Shown here: piece after piece, positions 35,543 through 43,838 of the stretch
Numbering within the stretch: the stretch's first letter is position 1
Layout of the letters: the number at the start of each line of letters is the position of its first letter
Source of the DNA: Clavibacter michiganensis
GTDB lineage: Bacteria > Actinomycetota > Actinomycetes > Actinomycetales > Microbacteriaceae
DNA: 64,000 bases
Assembly (NCBI RefSeq): GCF_021216655.1
Contig: NZ_CP080437.1
Coordinates: forward strand, 2,418,001-2,482,000
Direction: 5' to 3'
Notes under the pieces: generated by a model
What the model was told of the DNA's origin: nothing
What the model saw: only the letters and a program-made list of their open reading frames with translations
Databases searched by the model: none
Made by a program: the position numbers and the translations under genes

Positions 35543-37771
35543 TCAGCTCTCCTGTGTGCCGCGTAGGACCACACGGGGCTCCGGCACCCCTGCCGGTGGC
35601 GTCACCTCGACAAATCCGCCGCGGCGCTCGACACGGTACGTCGTCGCTTCAGCGGTGCGCGCATCGGTGACGGTGACGTCGCGTGCACCGTCCGGGCCGG
35701 GGAACACGTGCAGCGTCAGGCCAGCGAGGTAGTCGTGGTCGGGCCGGTCGTCACGGCCGCCGACGGGGATGACGGCGCCCTCGCGCACGTAGAGCGGCAA
35801 TGTGTCGAAACCGTGCTTCTCTGTCCGCCACGCGCCGCCCTGAACGACCTCGTCGGTGAACCAGTTTGTCCAGCGACCGTGCGGCAGGTAGAGCTCGGCT
35901 GTGCCGTCGGCGGAGAACACGGGCGCGACGAGGAGGTCGCCGCCGAGCATGTACTGGGTGTCGAGGTGGGTGACCGCGCGGTCGCCGAAGAACTCGAGCG
36001 CCATCGGGCGCATCACCGGCACGCCTCGCTCATTGGCTTCAACGCCGGCTTGGAACAGGTACGGCATGAGCGAGAGCTTGAGCTTCGTGAAGGACCTCGT
36101 GACGTCAACGGCTTCCTCGTCGAACAGCCACGGCACCCGGTAGGAGCTCGAGCCATGAAGTCGTGAGTGCGAGGACAGCAGCCCGAACGCGAGCCACCGC
36201 TTGAACACGCCCGCATCCGGCAGTCCCTCGAAGCCGCCCATGTCATGTGCCCAGAAGCCGAAGCCGCCCATGGAGAGGGAGAGGCCACCGCGGAGAGTCT
36301 CGGCCATGGACACGTGGCTGGAGGAGTTGTCGCCGCCCCAGTGCACGGGCATCGCCTGGCCGCCGACGGTCGCGGATCGTGCGAACAGGACCGCGTCCCG
36401 TTCGCCGCGCTCCTCGACGAGCACCTCGTGCACGGCCTTGTTGTAGAGCTGTGCGTAGAGGTTGTGCATCGCCTCGGGGTGGCTGCCGTCGTGCCAGATG
36501 ACGTCTGTGGGGATCCGCTCGCCGAAGTCGGTCTTGAAGGAGTCGACCCCCTGCGCGACGAGTTGGCGGAGGTAGCCCTGGTACCAGGTGACCGCGTCGG
36601 GGTTGGTGAAGTCGACAAGCGCCATGCCGGCCTGCCACATGTCCCACTGCCAGACGTCGCCGTCGGGCTTTCGGACCAGGTAGCCAGCGGCTGCGCCCTC
36701 ATCGAACAGGCGCGAGCGCTGGGCGATGTAGGGGTTGATCCAGACGCACACCTTGAGGTCGCGCTCGTGCAGACGCTTGAGCATGCCATCGGGGTCGGGG
36801 AAGGCGCGGGGGTCCCAGACGAAGTCGGTCCAGTTGAACTCGCGCATCCAGAAGCAGTCGAAGTGGAAGGCGGAGAGGGGCAGGTCGCGTTCGGCGAATC
36901 CGTCGATGAAGGAGTTGACCGTCTCCTCGTCGTAGGAGGTGGTGAAGCTCGTGGTGAGCCAGAGTCCGTAGCTCCACGCGGGCACGAGCGCGGGTCGTCC
37001 CGCGAGTGCGGTGTACCGCTCGAGCACGTCCTTGCCGGTGGGACCAGCGATAACGAGGTACTCCAGAGTTTCGCCCTCCACCGAGAACTGCACGCGTTCG
37101 ACGGTCTCGGTGCCGACCTCGTAAGACACGGCTCCCGGGTCGTTGACGAGCACTCCGTAGCCGCGGTCGGAGAGGTAGAAGGGGATGTTCTTGTAGGCCT
37201 GCTCGCTGGAGGTGCCGCCGTCGGCGTTCCAGATGTCGATGGACTGGCCGTTCTTCACGAGAGGGCCGAAGCGCTCGCCCAAGCCGTAGATGTGCTCACC
37301 GACGCCGAGGTCGAGCTGCTCGTGCACGAAGGCCCGTCCGGCCGTGTCGTGCATGTACCCGACGGACCGGTGGCCAGATCCGGTGAGCCGTGTGCCGCCG
37401 GAGTGGAACTCGAGCGACCAGGGTGCGCCTTCGCGGATGGTGGCCGTGAGTGGCCCGCTGGTCAGGGTGCCGACGCTGTCGACGACGGTCGCGTCGCCCA
37501 TGCGCTGCCCCTTGTCACCGGGCAGGGTGAAGCCGCCTCGGCCTCGGGTGCCGCGGTGGTGCTCGATGCGGACGCGGATGATGCCCTCTGCTGGTGAGGT
37601 GAGGGAGACGGTGAGCATGGGCAGGTTGAGGGTGTCGCCGCGGGTCTCGATGCGCTTGGTGGGGGCGTACGCGACGAGGCCGCCGTCCTGCTCCCACACG
37701 TCGTGGGTCTCCTGCGCGTAGAGCGCGGTCACGCCGGGAAGGATCTCCCAGTAGCCGTCGGTGAACTTCAC
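35543..37771 (-). CDS. GH31 alpha-xylosidase (YicI-like)
   Basis: The protein has 742 residues from the GTG at 37771 with GAGGA upstream, giving 'MKFTDGYWEILPGV', the usual start of YicI-type enzymes (YicI has 772). The N-terminal beta-sandwich is followed by the GH31 barrel. 'FHFDCFWMREF' near 303-312 is the alpha-xylosidase signature, nucleophile Asp415 is in 'FKTDFGERIP', and the acid Asp481 in 'HWGGDN'. C-terminal beta domains complete the fold. It is cytoplasmic. It stands downstream of a sugar importer transcribed in the same direction, which suggests it handles imported alpha-xylosyl sugars such as isoprimeverose from xyloglucan. This is inference. Confidence 0.93.
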   Translation of the reverse strand: MKFTDGYWEILPGVTALYAQETHDVWEQDGGLVAYAPTKRIETRGDTLNLPMLTVSLTSPAEGIIRVRIEHHRGTRGRGGFTLPGDKGQRMGDATVVDSVGTLTSGPLTATIREGAPWSLEFHSGGTRLTGSGHRSVGYMHDTAGRAFVHEQLDLGVGEHIYGLGERFGPLVKNGQSIDIWNADGGTSSEQAYKNIPFYLSDRGYGVLVNDPGAVSYEVGTETVERVQFSVEGETLEYLVIAGPTGKDVLERYTALAGRPALVPAWSYGLWLTTSFTTSYDEETVNSFIDGFAERDLPLSAFHFDCFWMREFNWTDFVWDPRAFPDPDGMLKRLHERDLKVCVWINPYIAQRSRLFDEGAAAGYLVRKPDGDVWQWDMWQAGMALVDFTNPDAVTWYQGYLRQLVAQGVDSFKTDFGERIPTDVIWHDGSHPEAMHNLYAQLYNKAVHEVLVEERGERDAVLFARSATVGGQAMPVHWGGDNSSSHVSMAETLRGGLSLSMGGFGFWAHDMGGFEGLPDAGVFKRWLAFGLLSSHSRLHGSSSYRVPWLFDEEAVDVTRSFTKLKLSLMPYLFQAGVEANERGVPVMRPMALEFFGDRAVTHLDTQYMLGGDLLVAPVFSADGTAELYLPHGRWTNWFTDEVVQGGAWRTEKHGFDTLPLYVREGAVIPVGGRDDRPDHDYLAGLTLHVFPGPDGARDVTVTDARTAEATTYRVERRGGFVEVTPPAGVPEPRVVLRGTQES

Positions 37772-37894
37772 GCCTGCGTCCTCTCGTCGGTCGAGGCTGC
37801 GGGGGGGCATGGGCGGGTGGTGGCGATCACGAGATGAGACCTTCCTGAGGTGACGAGATGCATCGGGTGCAGAGACGAAGACGAACGGCTGCGC

Positions 37895-38806
37895 TCAGCC
37901 CTTGAGCCCGCCTGCGAGCAGGTCCGCCCGCCAGAAGCGCTGGAGGACGAGCACCAGGATGATGAGCGGGATCACGGACACCGCCGAGCCGATGATCACC
38001 AGCGGGTAGAGGGAGGTGTCGCCGGCACCCTTGGAGAGGAACGTGTAGAGGCCGAGAGTCAGCGGGTACTTGTCCTGGTCGGACAGCATGATGAACGGCA
38101 GCAAGAAGTTGTTCCAGATCCCGACGAACTGGAGCAGGAACACCGTGACGAGCCCCTGAGTCATCATCGGCAGCGCGATGAACCCGAAGATCCGCACTTC
38201 ACCAGCACCATCGAGCCGCGCGGCCTCGAGCGTGTCCTCGGGGACGGCGGCGGTCGCGAATACGCGGCAGAGGAAGATCCCGAACGGGTTGATGAGCACG
38301 GGCAACAGCACCGACCAGTGGGTGCCGGCCAGGCCGATGGCGGCCATCAACAGGTACTGCGGGACGGCGAGGACGATGCCGGGCACGAGCACCCCGGCGA
38401 GGATCACGGTGAACAGCGCCTCACGCCCGCGGAAGCGGAACTTGGACAGCGCATAGCCGCCCATGGCGGAGATCAACGTCGACAGCACCGCGCCGACTCC
38501 TGCGTAGAGAAGGCTGTTCAGCGACCACAGCCAGAACTGCCCGCCGCCATAGGAGCTGAGGTTGGCGAAGTTGTCGAGCAGCCCGGTGCCGGGGGCGAAC
38601 GAGAACGACGTGAAGAGCTCACGCGGCGACTTCGACGACGCGATCACGACCCAAGCGACGGGGATAAGGCAGTAGAGCGCGCCCAGGATCAGGATGATCG
38701 TGGCGAGGCGTGGTCGCTTGGCGGTGGTGCGACGCCGACGGGGCTGGCGGTCGCCCGTGCGGACGACCGCGGTGGCGGGGGCGGGGGCGGGGAGTGTGGT
38801 GGCCAT
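37895..38806 (-). CDS. Carbohydrate ABC transporter permease (MalG type)
   Basis: The protein has 303 residues from the ATG at 38806, overlapping the previous stop by one base (TGATG). The N-terminus is Pro/Ala/Arg-rich and is followed by six membrane helices starting with 'LATIILILGALYCLIPVAW' around residues 34-52. The EAA loop reads 'EAARLDGAG'. It forms the channel with the MalF-type permease encoded just upstream. The GH31 gene begins about 120 bp further on in the same direction, probably in the same transcript. Confidence 0.93.
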   Translation of the reverse strand: MATTLPAPAPATAVVRTGDRQPRRRRTTAKRPRLATIILILGALYCLIPVAWVVIASSKSPRELFTSFSFAPGTGLLDNFANLSSYGGGQFWLWSLNSLLYAGVGAVLSTLISAMGGYALSKFRFRGREALFTVILAGVLVPGIVLAVPQYLLMAAIGLAGTHWSVLLPVLINPFGIFLCRVFATAAVPEDTLEAARLDGAGEVRIFGFIALPMMTQGLVTVFLLQFVGIWNNFLLPFIMLSDQDKYPLTLGLYTFLSKGAGDTSLYPLVIIGSAVSVIPLIILVLVLQRFWRADLLAGGLKG

Positions 38807-39768
38807 CAGGCGTCTCCGAAGGTCCGGCGTTGGAAGAAGCGGAGCACGAGCAGGGAGAAGGCCAGGATCGCGGCGGCGAGGATGACCGACGCGGCCGCGG
38901 CGGCGCCCAAGTTGTCGTTGGTGAACGCGTCCTGGTAGATCTTCATCAGCGGCACCCACGTGCTGGAGATGCGGGGCGTGAACGGCCGTAGGGTCTGCGG
39001 TTCGCTGTACAGCTGCAGGGTCCCGATGACGGAGAACAGGCCCGTGAGCACGAGCGCGGGGGCGACGAGGGGCACCTTGATGCGCAGCGCAACCTGTAGC
39101 TCGGTCGCGCCGTCGATGCGGGCGGCTTCGTAGATCTCGGTGGGGATCGCGCGGAGCGAGGTGTAGATGATGATCATGTTGAAGCCGACCCCGGACCACA
39201 GCGCGATGTTCGCGAGGGAGAAGTAGAGGGTGGGGGTGCCGAAGAAGTTCAGTGCGCCGCCGCCGAGCGCGCGGGAGATGTCGCTGAGAGGGCTGGTGCT
39301 AGGGAGGTAGAGGAACCCCCAGAGCAGGCTCGCGATCACGCCGGGGACGGCGAAGGGGAGGAAGATCGCGGTGCGCGAGAAGCTCTGGAGTCGGATGCGG
39401 GGAGTGTCCAAGAGCAGGGCGAACAGGAGCGCGAGCCCCAGGACGCTGGGGATGGAGATGGCTCCGTAGAGCAGCACTCGGCCGAGGCCCGCGACGAACT
39501 CGGTGTCTGTGAGCGCGGTGATGTAGTTCTCGAAGCCGATGAAGGTCTCCTCGCGGCGTCCGAAGGCGCCTCCGGCGCTGACGCGGAAGCCGCGGAAGCT
39601 GAGGTAGATCGCGTAGATGATCGGGATGATGAGGAACGCGGCGAACAGGATGATCGCCGGTGCGGCGAACATCCACGGTGTCAGCGCTCCTCGGAGCGGG
39701 CGACGGCGCCGCGGTCGCCCCGTGGTGGGGCGCGGGGGAGGCGCGATGGTGGCGGTGGGCGATGACAT
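38806..39768 (-). CDS. Carbohydrate ABC transporter permease (MalF type)
   Basis: A 320-residue membrane protein beginning MSSPTATIAPPPRP, with a first helix near residues 32-53 and the EAA docking loop 'EAARIDGAT'. It is the middle gene of the binding protein-permease-permease unit. A perfect 12-bp hairpin lies in the 73-bp gap to the binding-protein gene. No ATPase gene is present, as in the other importer of this island. Substrate by context: xylose-containing oligosaccharide. Confidence 0.93.
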   Translation of the reverse strand: MSSPTATIAPPPRPTTGRPRRRRPLRGALTPWMFAAPAIILFAAFLIIPIIYAIYLSFRGFRVSAGGAFGRREETFIGFENYITALTDTEFVAGLGRVLLYGAISIPSVLGLALLFALLLDTPRIRLQSFSRTAIFLPFAVPGVIASLLWGFLYLPSTSPLSDISRALGGGALNFFGTPTLYFSLANIALWSGVGFNMIIIYTSLRAIPTEIYEAARIDGATELQVALRIKVPLVAPALVLTGLFSVIGTLQLYSEPQTLRPFTPRISSTWVPLMKIYQDAFTNDNLGAAAAASVILAAAILAFSLLVLRFFQRRTFGDA

Positions 39769-39803
39769 CAGTGTCCAGACTCGAGTGCCGGGTGAGCGGA
39801 GGG

Positions 39804-39835
39804 GGAGGGGCTGCGACTGTGGGCGCAGCCCCTCC
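39804..39835 (-). promoter_or_regulatory. Intercistronic hairpin between binding protein and permease
   Basis: GGAGGGGCTGCG at 39804-39815 pairs perfectly with 39824-39835 across an 8-nt loop. It has the same position and loop size as the element at 3136-3173 in the other importer operon, and probably lowers permease expression relative to the binding protein. Confidence 0.75.
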
Positions 39836-39841
39836 GGGGGG

Positions 39842-41200
39842 CTACTCCTTGACGGAGTAGCCGGTCTTCTTCAGGTCGGCGACGACGGCGTCCTGGGTTG
39901 CGGTGTACACGTCGCGGAACGACGTGCCGTTCAGGGCCGCGGCGTTCATGGCGTCGTTGAACACGGTCTGCGCGACGTTGACGTTGGGTCCCCAGGTGAC
40001 GGGGATGGTGGTGTCCTCGATGACCTGGTCGGCGATCTGGTAGAAGTCGGCCTGGTCCGGCATGAGTGCCGGCGGCGAGCTCTCGGCGGTCGCTTCGCGT
40101 CCGCCGTTGCCGCCCGGGTACAGGTCGAGCGTCAGCAGGAGCTTCGAGCCCTCATCGGACGTCGACAGCCAAGTGGCGAACTTCGCGGCGGCCTCGGAGT
40201 CCGAGGACTTCTCCGGCACGAAGTAGGCCGACCCGCCGATGAACGGGACTGATGCATCGCCTTCAGTCCACTGGGGAAGCGGCGCGGACTCCCACTTGCC
40301 GGCCGTGTCGGGGGCGACGGCGTTGATGACGCTGGGCACCCAGGACGCTGCGGCCCAGGAGAGGACCTTGCCGTCGTTGATCTCCGCGTTCCACTCGGGG
40401 GTGACGAGGGCCTCGACCTTGACGAGGTCGCGCTCGACGAGGTCCTGCCAGAAGTCGGCGGTCGCGAGCGACTCCTCGCTGTCGATGCCGACCTTCCAGG
40501 TGTCTCCGTCGTTGGTCCACCACTCGGCGCCGGCCTGCGCCGCTTGGGCGGCAAAGAACTGGAACTCGCCCGGGTCGAAGCTGGAGATGTAGACCGTGGG
40601 GTCTGCGGTGTGGATCTTCTCGGCCGCGTCGGCGTACTCCGCCCACGTGGTGGGGACCTCTACTCCGTACTGCTCAAGGAGGTCCTTGCGGTAGGTGAAC
40701 ATGGCGGGGCCGATGTCCTGCGGGACGCCGTAGACACGGTCGTCGAAGGTCGTGAGGTCCCAGATGTTGTCCGCGACGTCGCCCTTCGCATCGGCGACGT
40801 CGTCGGTGATGTCCTTCACGACACCGGCCACGACGAGTGACGGCAGGGCCCGATACTCGACCTGGACGATGTCTGGGGTCTCGTCGGCACGATCGGCAGC
40901 GAGCAGCTTCGAGGACGTGTCGGCGGTGCCGCCGACCTCGGAGAGCTTGACGGTCACGTCGGGGTTGAGCTCGTTGTAGCGGTCGACGATTGCCTGCGCC
41001 TTGGGGTCGTTGCCCTTGACGGAGTACGTCCAGAAGTCGAGCGTCACCGGGCCGTCGGCCGCGGCGTCTCCACTGGCACCGGCGGAGCAGGCCGAGAGCG
41101 AGAGGGTGAGCGCTCCGGCCGCGGCGAGGGCCAGGACGAGGGGGCGGCGTCGACGGGCCTTCGAAGCCGTTCGGCGTGCGTGGGGGCGCGGTGCTGACAT
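39842..41200 (-). CDS. Extracellular sugar-binding lipoprotein of ABC importer
   Basis: The protein has 452 residues from the ATG at 41200, preceded by AAGGAG at a seven-base distance. An Arg-rich start (ARRTASKARRRR) precedes the hydrophobic segment and the lipobox LSAC, with Cys38 as the lipidation site. A Gly/Ala/Asp-rich linker and the two-lobe binding fold follow (VTLDFWTYSVKGND). It is the first gene of the importer operon. The promoter on this side contains a perfect TTGACA -35 box (41291-41286) flanked by two LacI-type operator candidates. Confidence 0.93.
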   Translation of the reverse strand: MSAPRPHARRTASKARRRRPLVLALAAAGALTLSLSACSAGASGDAAADGPVTLDFWTYSVKGNDPKAQAIVDRYNELNPDVTVKLSEVGGTADTSSKLLAADRADETPDIVQVEYRALPSLVVAGVVKDITDDVADAKGDVADNIWDLTTFDDRVYGVPQDIGPAMFTYRKDLLEQYGVEVPTTWAEYADAAEKIHTADPTVYISSFDPGEFQFFAAQAAQAGAEWWTNDGDTWKVGIDSEESLATADFWQDLVERDLVKVEALVTPEWNAEINDGKVLSWAAASWVPSVINAVAPDTAGKWESAPLPQWTEGDASVPFIGGSAYFVPEKSSDSEAAAKFATWLSTSDEGSKLLLTLDLYPGGNGGREATAESSPPALMPDQADFYQIADQVIEDTTIPVTWGPNVNVAQTVFNDAMNAAALNGTSFRDVYTATQDAVVADLKKTGYSVKE

Positions 41201-41268
41201 GTCACATCTCCTTCGACGTGTGCGAGGCGGAAGGGGAACCAACCTCGGGGTGCGTATGCCCATCGTGT

Positions 41269-41306
41269 TGTTAACGTTGCCATACTGTCAAGTGTTCACG
41301 TTGTCA
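41269..41306. promoter_or_regulatory. Two LacI-type operator candidates in divergent promoter
   Basis: TGTTAACGTTGCCA at 41269-41282 and TGTTCACGTTGTCA at 41293-41306 share 12 of 14 bases, start 24 bp apart, and have the central CG and partial symmetry usual for LacI-family sites. The TTGACA box read leftward lies between them. They differ from the TTGACGCGCGTCAA sites, so another regulator is expected. None is encoded nearby. Confidence 0.6.
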
Positions 41307-41347
41307 TCGTTATGAAGACGCCGATCGCCGCCGCTTGGAGTCCCACC

Positions 41348-42949
41348 ATGAGCACCTTCCAAAATCCCGTCCTCACGGGGATGAACCCGGATCCGTCCCT
41401 CTGCGCCGTGGGGGATGAGTTTTTCCTCGTCACGTCGTCGTTCGCGTATTGGCCGGGGATTCCCGTGCACCGCAGCCGGGATCTCGTGCACTGGGAGCAG
41501 ATCGGTCATGTCCTTGACCGGCCGGAGCAGATCGACCTGTCCGGGATCGACACGTCCGATGGGATCTGGGCGCCGACCATCCGGCATCACGACGGTATCT
41601 TCTACGTCGTCTCCACCGTCGCTCGGGATCGCCGAGGCGGCGTGAACTTCGTGACGACGGCCTTGGACGCGGCAGGGCCGTGGATGCAGCCGGTCGTCCT
41701 GGACGCCGAGGGCATCGACCCATCCCTGTTCTTCGACGATGACGGACGGTGCTGGTTTACCGCCTGTCGGGATGCGGAAGACCCCTTCCTCAGAGGGCCT
41801 GCTGAGCTATACATCCAGGAGCTCGACCTCGAGACCCTGCAGCTGACCGGGCCGCTACACGTGCTCTGGAACGGTGCTGTCGCCGGCGCGTGGGCCGAAG
41901 CACCACACATCTACAAGCGCGATGGCGTGTACTACCTCATCGCAGCTGAGGGAGGGACGGAGCGAAACCACTCGGTGACCGCGGCCCGATCTGCGACGGT
42001 GACGGGCCCATACCGGACGGACCCACGAAGCCCTCTTCTCACGCACCGGCACCTCGGCCCCGAAGCGGTCTTCCAGAACGTCGGGCACGCCGACATCGTG
42101 GAGACCCCAGCGGGGGAGACATGGGCTCTCGTCCTCGCCACCCGTCCTCTCGACGGGGCGCACACCCTCGGGCGCGAGGTCTTCCTGGTTCCCGCCGAAT
42201 GGACCGACGACGGCCTGCTGCTGGCACCCGGCTTCGGCCATGTCCGAGAGATGGAGCGTGCCCCGATCAGCATGCTCAGCGACGCCCCCACTCCCGACGC
42301 CCCTTCTGTCGAGCGAGAGCTCTTCGAGGGTGCAGGACTTCCGCCCGGGTGGCGAAGCCTGCGGGGTCCTGTTCGCGGGCAAGAGCAGGCCTGCGGTGCC
42401 GGAGTGTCCCTGAGGGCGTCGTCCGACGATCTCTCGGACCGCGGCACGCCCTCGTTCCTGGCGCGTAGGCAAGAGCACCAGAGCTTCGAGGCGCGAACGT
42501 CCGTGTCCTTCCGCCCGCAATCGTCATCGAACGAAGCTGGTCTGGCGGTGTTCTATGACGAGCGACACTTCGCGACGCTCGCCGTGACCTTGGATGAGGA
42601 CGGACGGCCAATTGTGCGCTTCCAGCGGTCCGGCACTTCGGGCACCAGCGGCGAGGTCGCGGTTACTCCGGACGGCGAGATGCTGCTCCGCGTGATTGGA
42701 GACCTTGACGCATACGTGTTCTCGTGTTGGGACGAGCGCCAGGGAGACTGGCTCACGCTTGGCAAGGTACCCCGCGCGTGGTTCAGCACCGAGCACGCCG
42801 GCGGCTTTGTGGGCGTACACGTGGGCCTGTACGCGGTGGGTGCAGGGGAAGACGCCGCCGAAACCGCCCTGTTTCCCTGGTTCGAGTACATCTCTGCCTC
42901 GGGTCAGGCACGGATGCCATCGTCACGCGCCGTGCTCGCTATCAGTTAG
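41348..42949 (+). CDS. GH43 beta-xylosidase/alpha-L-arabinofuranosidase-like enzyme
   Basis: The protein has 533 residues from the ATG at 41348, seven bases behind GGAG. It opens with 'FQNPVLTGMNPDPSLC', the classic start of GH43 beta-xylosidases, with the catalytic base Asp in NPDPS. 'EGIDPSLFF' carries the second Asp and 'WAEAPHIYK' the acid Glu. The C-terminal half, about residues 330-520, is the lectin-like beta-sandwich of GH43 xylosidases. It is cytoplasmic, with no signal peptide. It is divergent from the importer operon and shares its putative operators, so import and xyloside cleavage are probably switched on together. It is the last island gene. Confidence 0.93.
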   Translation: MSTFQNPVLTGMNPDPSLCAVGDEFFLVTSSFAYWPGIPVHRSRDLVHWEQIGHVLDRPEQIDLSGIDTSDGIWAPTIRHHDGIFYVVSTVARDRRGGVNFVTTALDAAGPWMQPVVLDAEGIDPSLFFDDDGRCWFTACRDAEDPFLRGPAELYIQELDLETLQLTGPLHVLWNGAVAGAWAEAPHIYKRDGVYYLIAAEGGTERNHSVTAARSATVTGPYRTDPRSPLLTHRHLGPEAVFQNVGHADIVETPAGETWALVLATRPLDGAHTLGREVFLVPAEWTDDGLLLAPGFGHVREMERAPISMLSDAPTPDAPSVERELFEGAGLPPGWRSLRGPVRGQEQACGAGVSLRASSDDLSDRGTPSFLARRQEHQSFEARTSVSFRPQSSSNEAGLAVFYDERHFATLAVTLDEDGRPIVRFQRSGTSGTSGEVAVTPDGEMLLRVIGDLDAYVFSCWDERQGDWLTLGKVPRAWFSTEHAGGFVGVHVGLYAVGAGEDAAETALFPWFEYISASGQARMPSSRAVLAIS

Positions 42950-43031
42950 CGACCATTGGCGTGCCCAGCATCCAAGAGAATGCGGGCATGTCCCCGCTTC
43001 GTGTCGAGTGCATCGCCAAGACAACTTGCCT
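42950..43031. other. Right junction of the island
   Basis: Between the GH43 stop and the next ATG, base usage changes from the island type to the very GC-rich core type. No Shine-Dalgarno sequence is visible before the ATG at 43032 (bases just before read ACAACTTGCCT), and no tRNA or long repeat is seen. The core gene may have lost its own leader here and now be read from the island side. Confidence 0.55.
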
Positions 43032-43838
43032 ATGACCGCCCCCTCCGTCCAGCTCTACACGGTCCGCGACGCTGTCTCCGCGGACCTGCAGGGCGCCGTC
43101 GCCCGCGTCGCCGAGATCGGCTACACGCAGGTCGAGCCGTACGCGTTCGTCGAGCGCGCCGACGAGTTCGCCGCCGCGTTCGCCGCGTCCGGCGTCACCG
43201 CGCCCTCCGGCCACGCGCCCGTCATCGACGGCGACGACGACCAGGCCGCCCGCACGTTCGACGCCGCCGCGAAGCTCGGGATCCAGACGGTCATCGACCC
43301 CTTCATCCCCTCCGAGCGCTGGCAGACCGCCGACGACGCGCACAGGATCGCCGACCGGGTCAACGAGCTGCAGGTGCAGGCCGCCGCGCGCGGACTCGCC
43401 TTCGGGTACCACAACCACCAGTGGGAGTTCGCGAACAAGGTCGACGGACGCCCGATCTACGAGCTGTTCGTCGAGCGCCTGGACGCGGACGTCGTGCTCG
43501 AGCTCGACGCGTTCTGGTCGACCGTGGGCGGCATGGACACGCCCGCCCTCCTGGAGCAGCTCGGTGACCGCGTGCGGTTCCTGCACGTGAAGGACGGCAA
43601 GATCTCCGACGCGATCGCCAAGGTGCTGCCGAGCGCCGAGTCCGCGCTCGTCGTGCCGCCTGAGCTCGCGCAGGCCTTCAAGATGCAGGAGCCCGCCGGC
43701 CAGGGCGACGTCGACGTCGCCGCCGTGCTGGCCGCCGCACCCCACGCGCTGCGCGTCGTCGAGTTCGACGACTACGCCGGCGACGTGTTCGACGGCATCG
43801 CGGCATCGCTCGCCTGGCTGCAGGAGAACGACAAGTGA
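43032..43838 (+). CDS. Sugar phosphate isomerase/epimerase-like TIM-barrel protein
   Basis: A 268-residue AP endonuclease 2/xylose isomerase-like barrel. Typical segments are 'SVQLYTVRDAV', 'IGYTQVEPYAF', 'FGYHNHQWEF' with metal-binding His residues, 'ELDAFWSTVGG' and 'RVRFLHVKDGK'. The next gene, a Gfo/Idh dehydrogenase, starts on its stop codon (GTGA). This pair is common for oxidising and isomerising inositols or unusual sugars. No ribosome-binding site is seen before its start, which lies at the island edge; the upstream context may have been replaced. Cytoplasmic, function inferred from family only. Confidence 0.92.
   Translation: MTAPSVQLYTVRDAVSADLQGAVARVAEIGYTQVEPYAFVERADEFAAAFAASGVTAPSGHAPVIDGDDDQAARTFDAAAKLGIQTVIDPFIPSERWQTADDAHRIADRVNELQVQAAARGLAFGYHNHQWEFANKVDGRPIYELFVERLDADVVLELDAFWSTVGGMDTPALLEQLGDRVRFLHVKDGKISDAIAKVLPSAESALVVPPELAQAFKMQEPAGQGDVDVAAVLAAAPHALRVVEFDDYAGDVFDGIAASLAWLQENDK

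Larger units (their letters stand above)
1..42949. other. Genomic island, tomA region (right part)
   Basis: Twelve glycoside hydrolase genes, two sugar ABC importers and one sugar MFS transporter are packed here with tomA. The base composition is visibly less GC-rich than the DNA to the right, and GGATCC is scarce (one copy seen in 30.0-33.5 kb against sixteen in 44.7-48.2 kb). From established knowledge, Clavibacter michiganensis has a chromosomal pathogenicity island with chp and tomA subregions of reduced GC. The left end lies outside the window. The right end falls between 42950 and 43031. No integrase, transposase or tRNA attachment site is visible at that edge, so how it was acquired cannot be read from this window. 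Confidence 0.8.

Noticed and set aside
42950..43031. tRNA or att site at the island edge
   Set aside because: No cloverleaf, CCA end or repeat matching another part of the window is visible.
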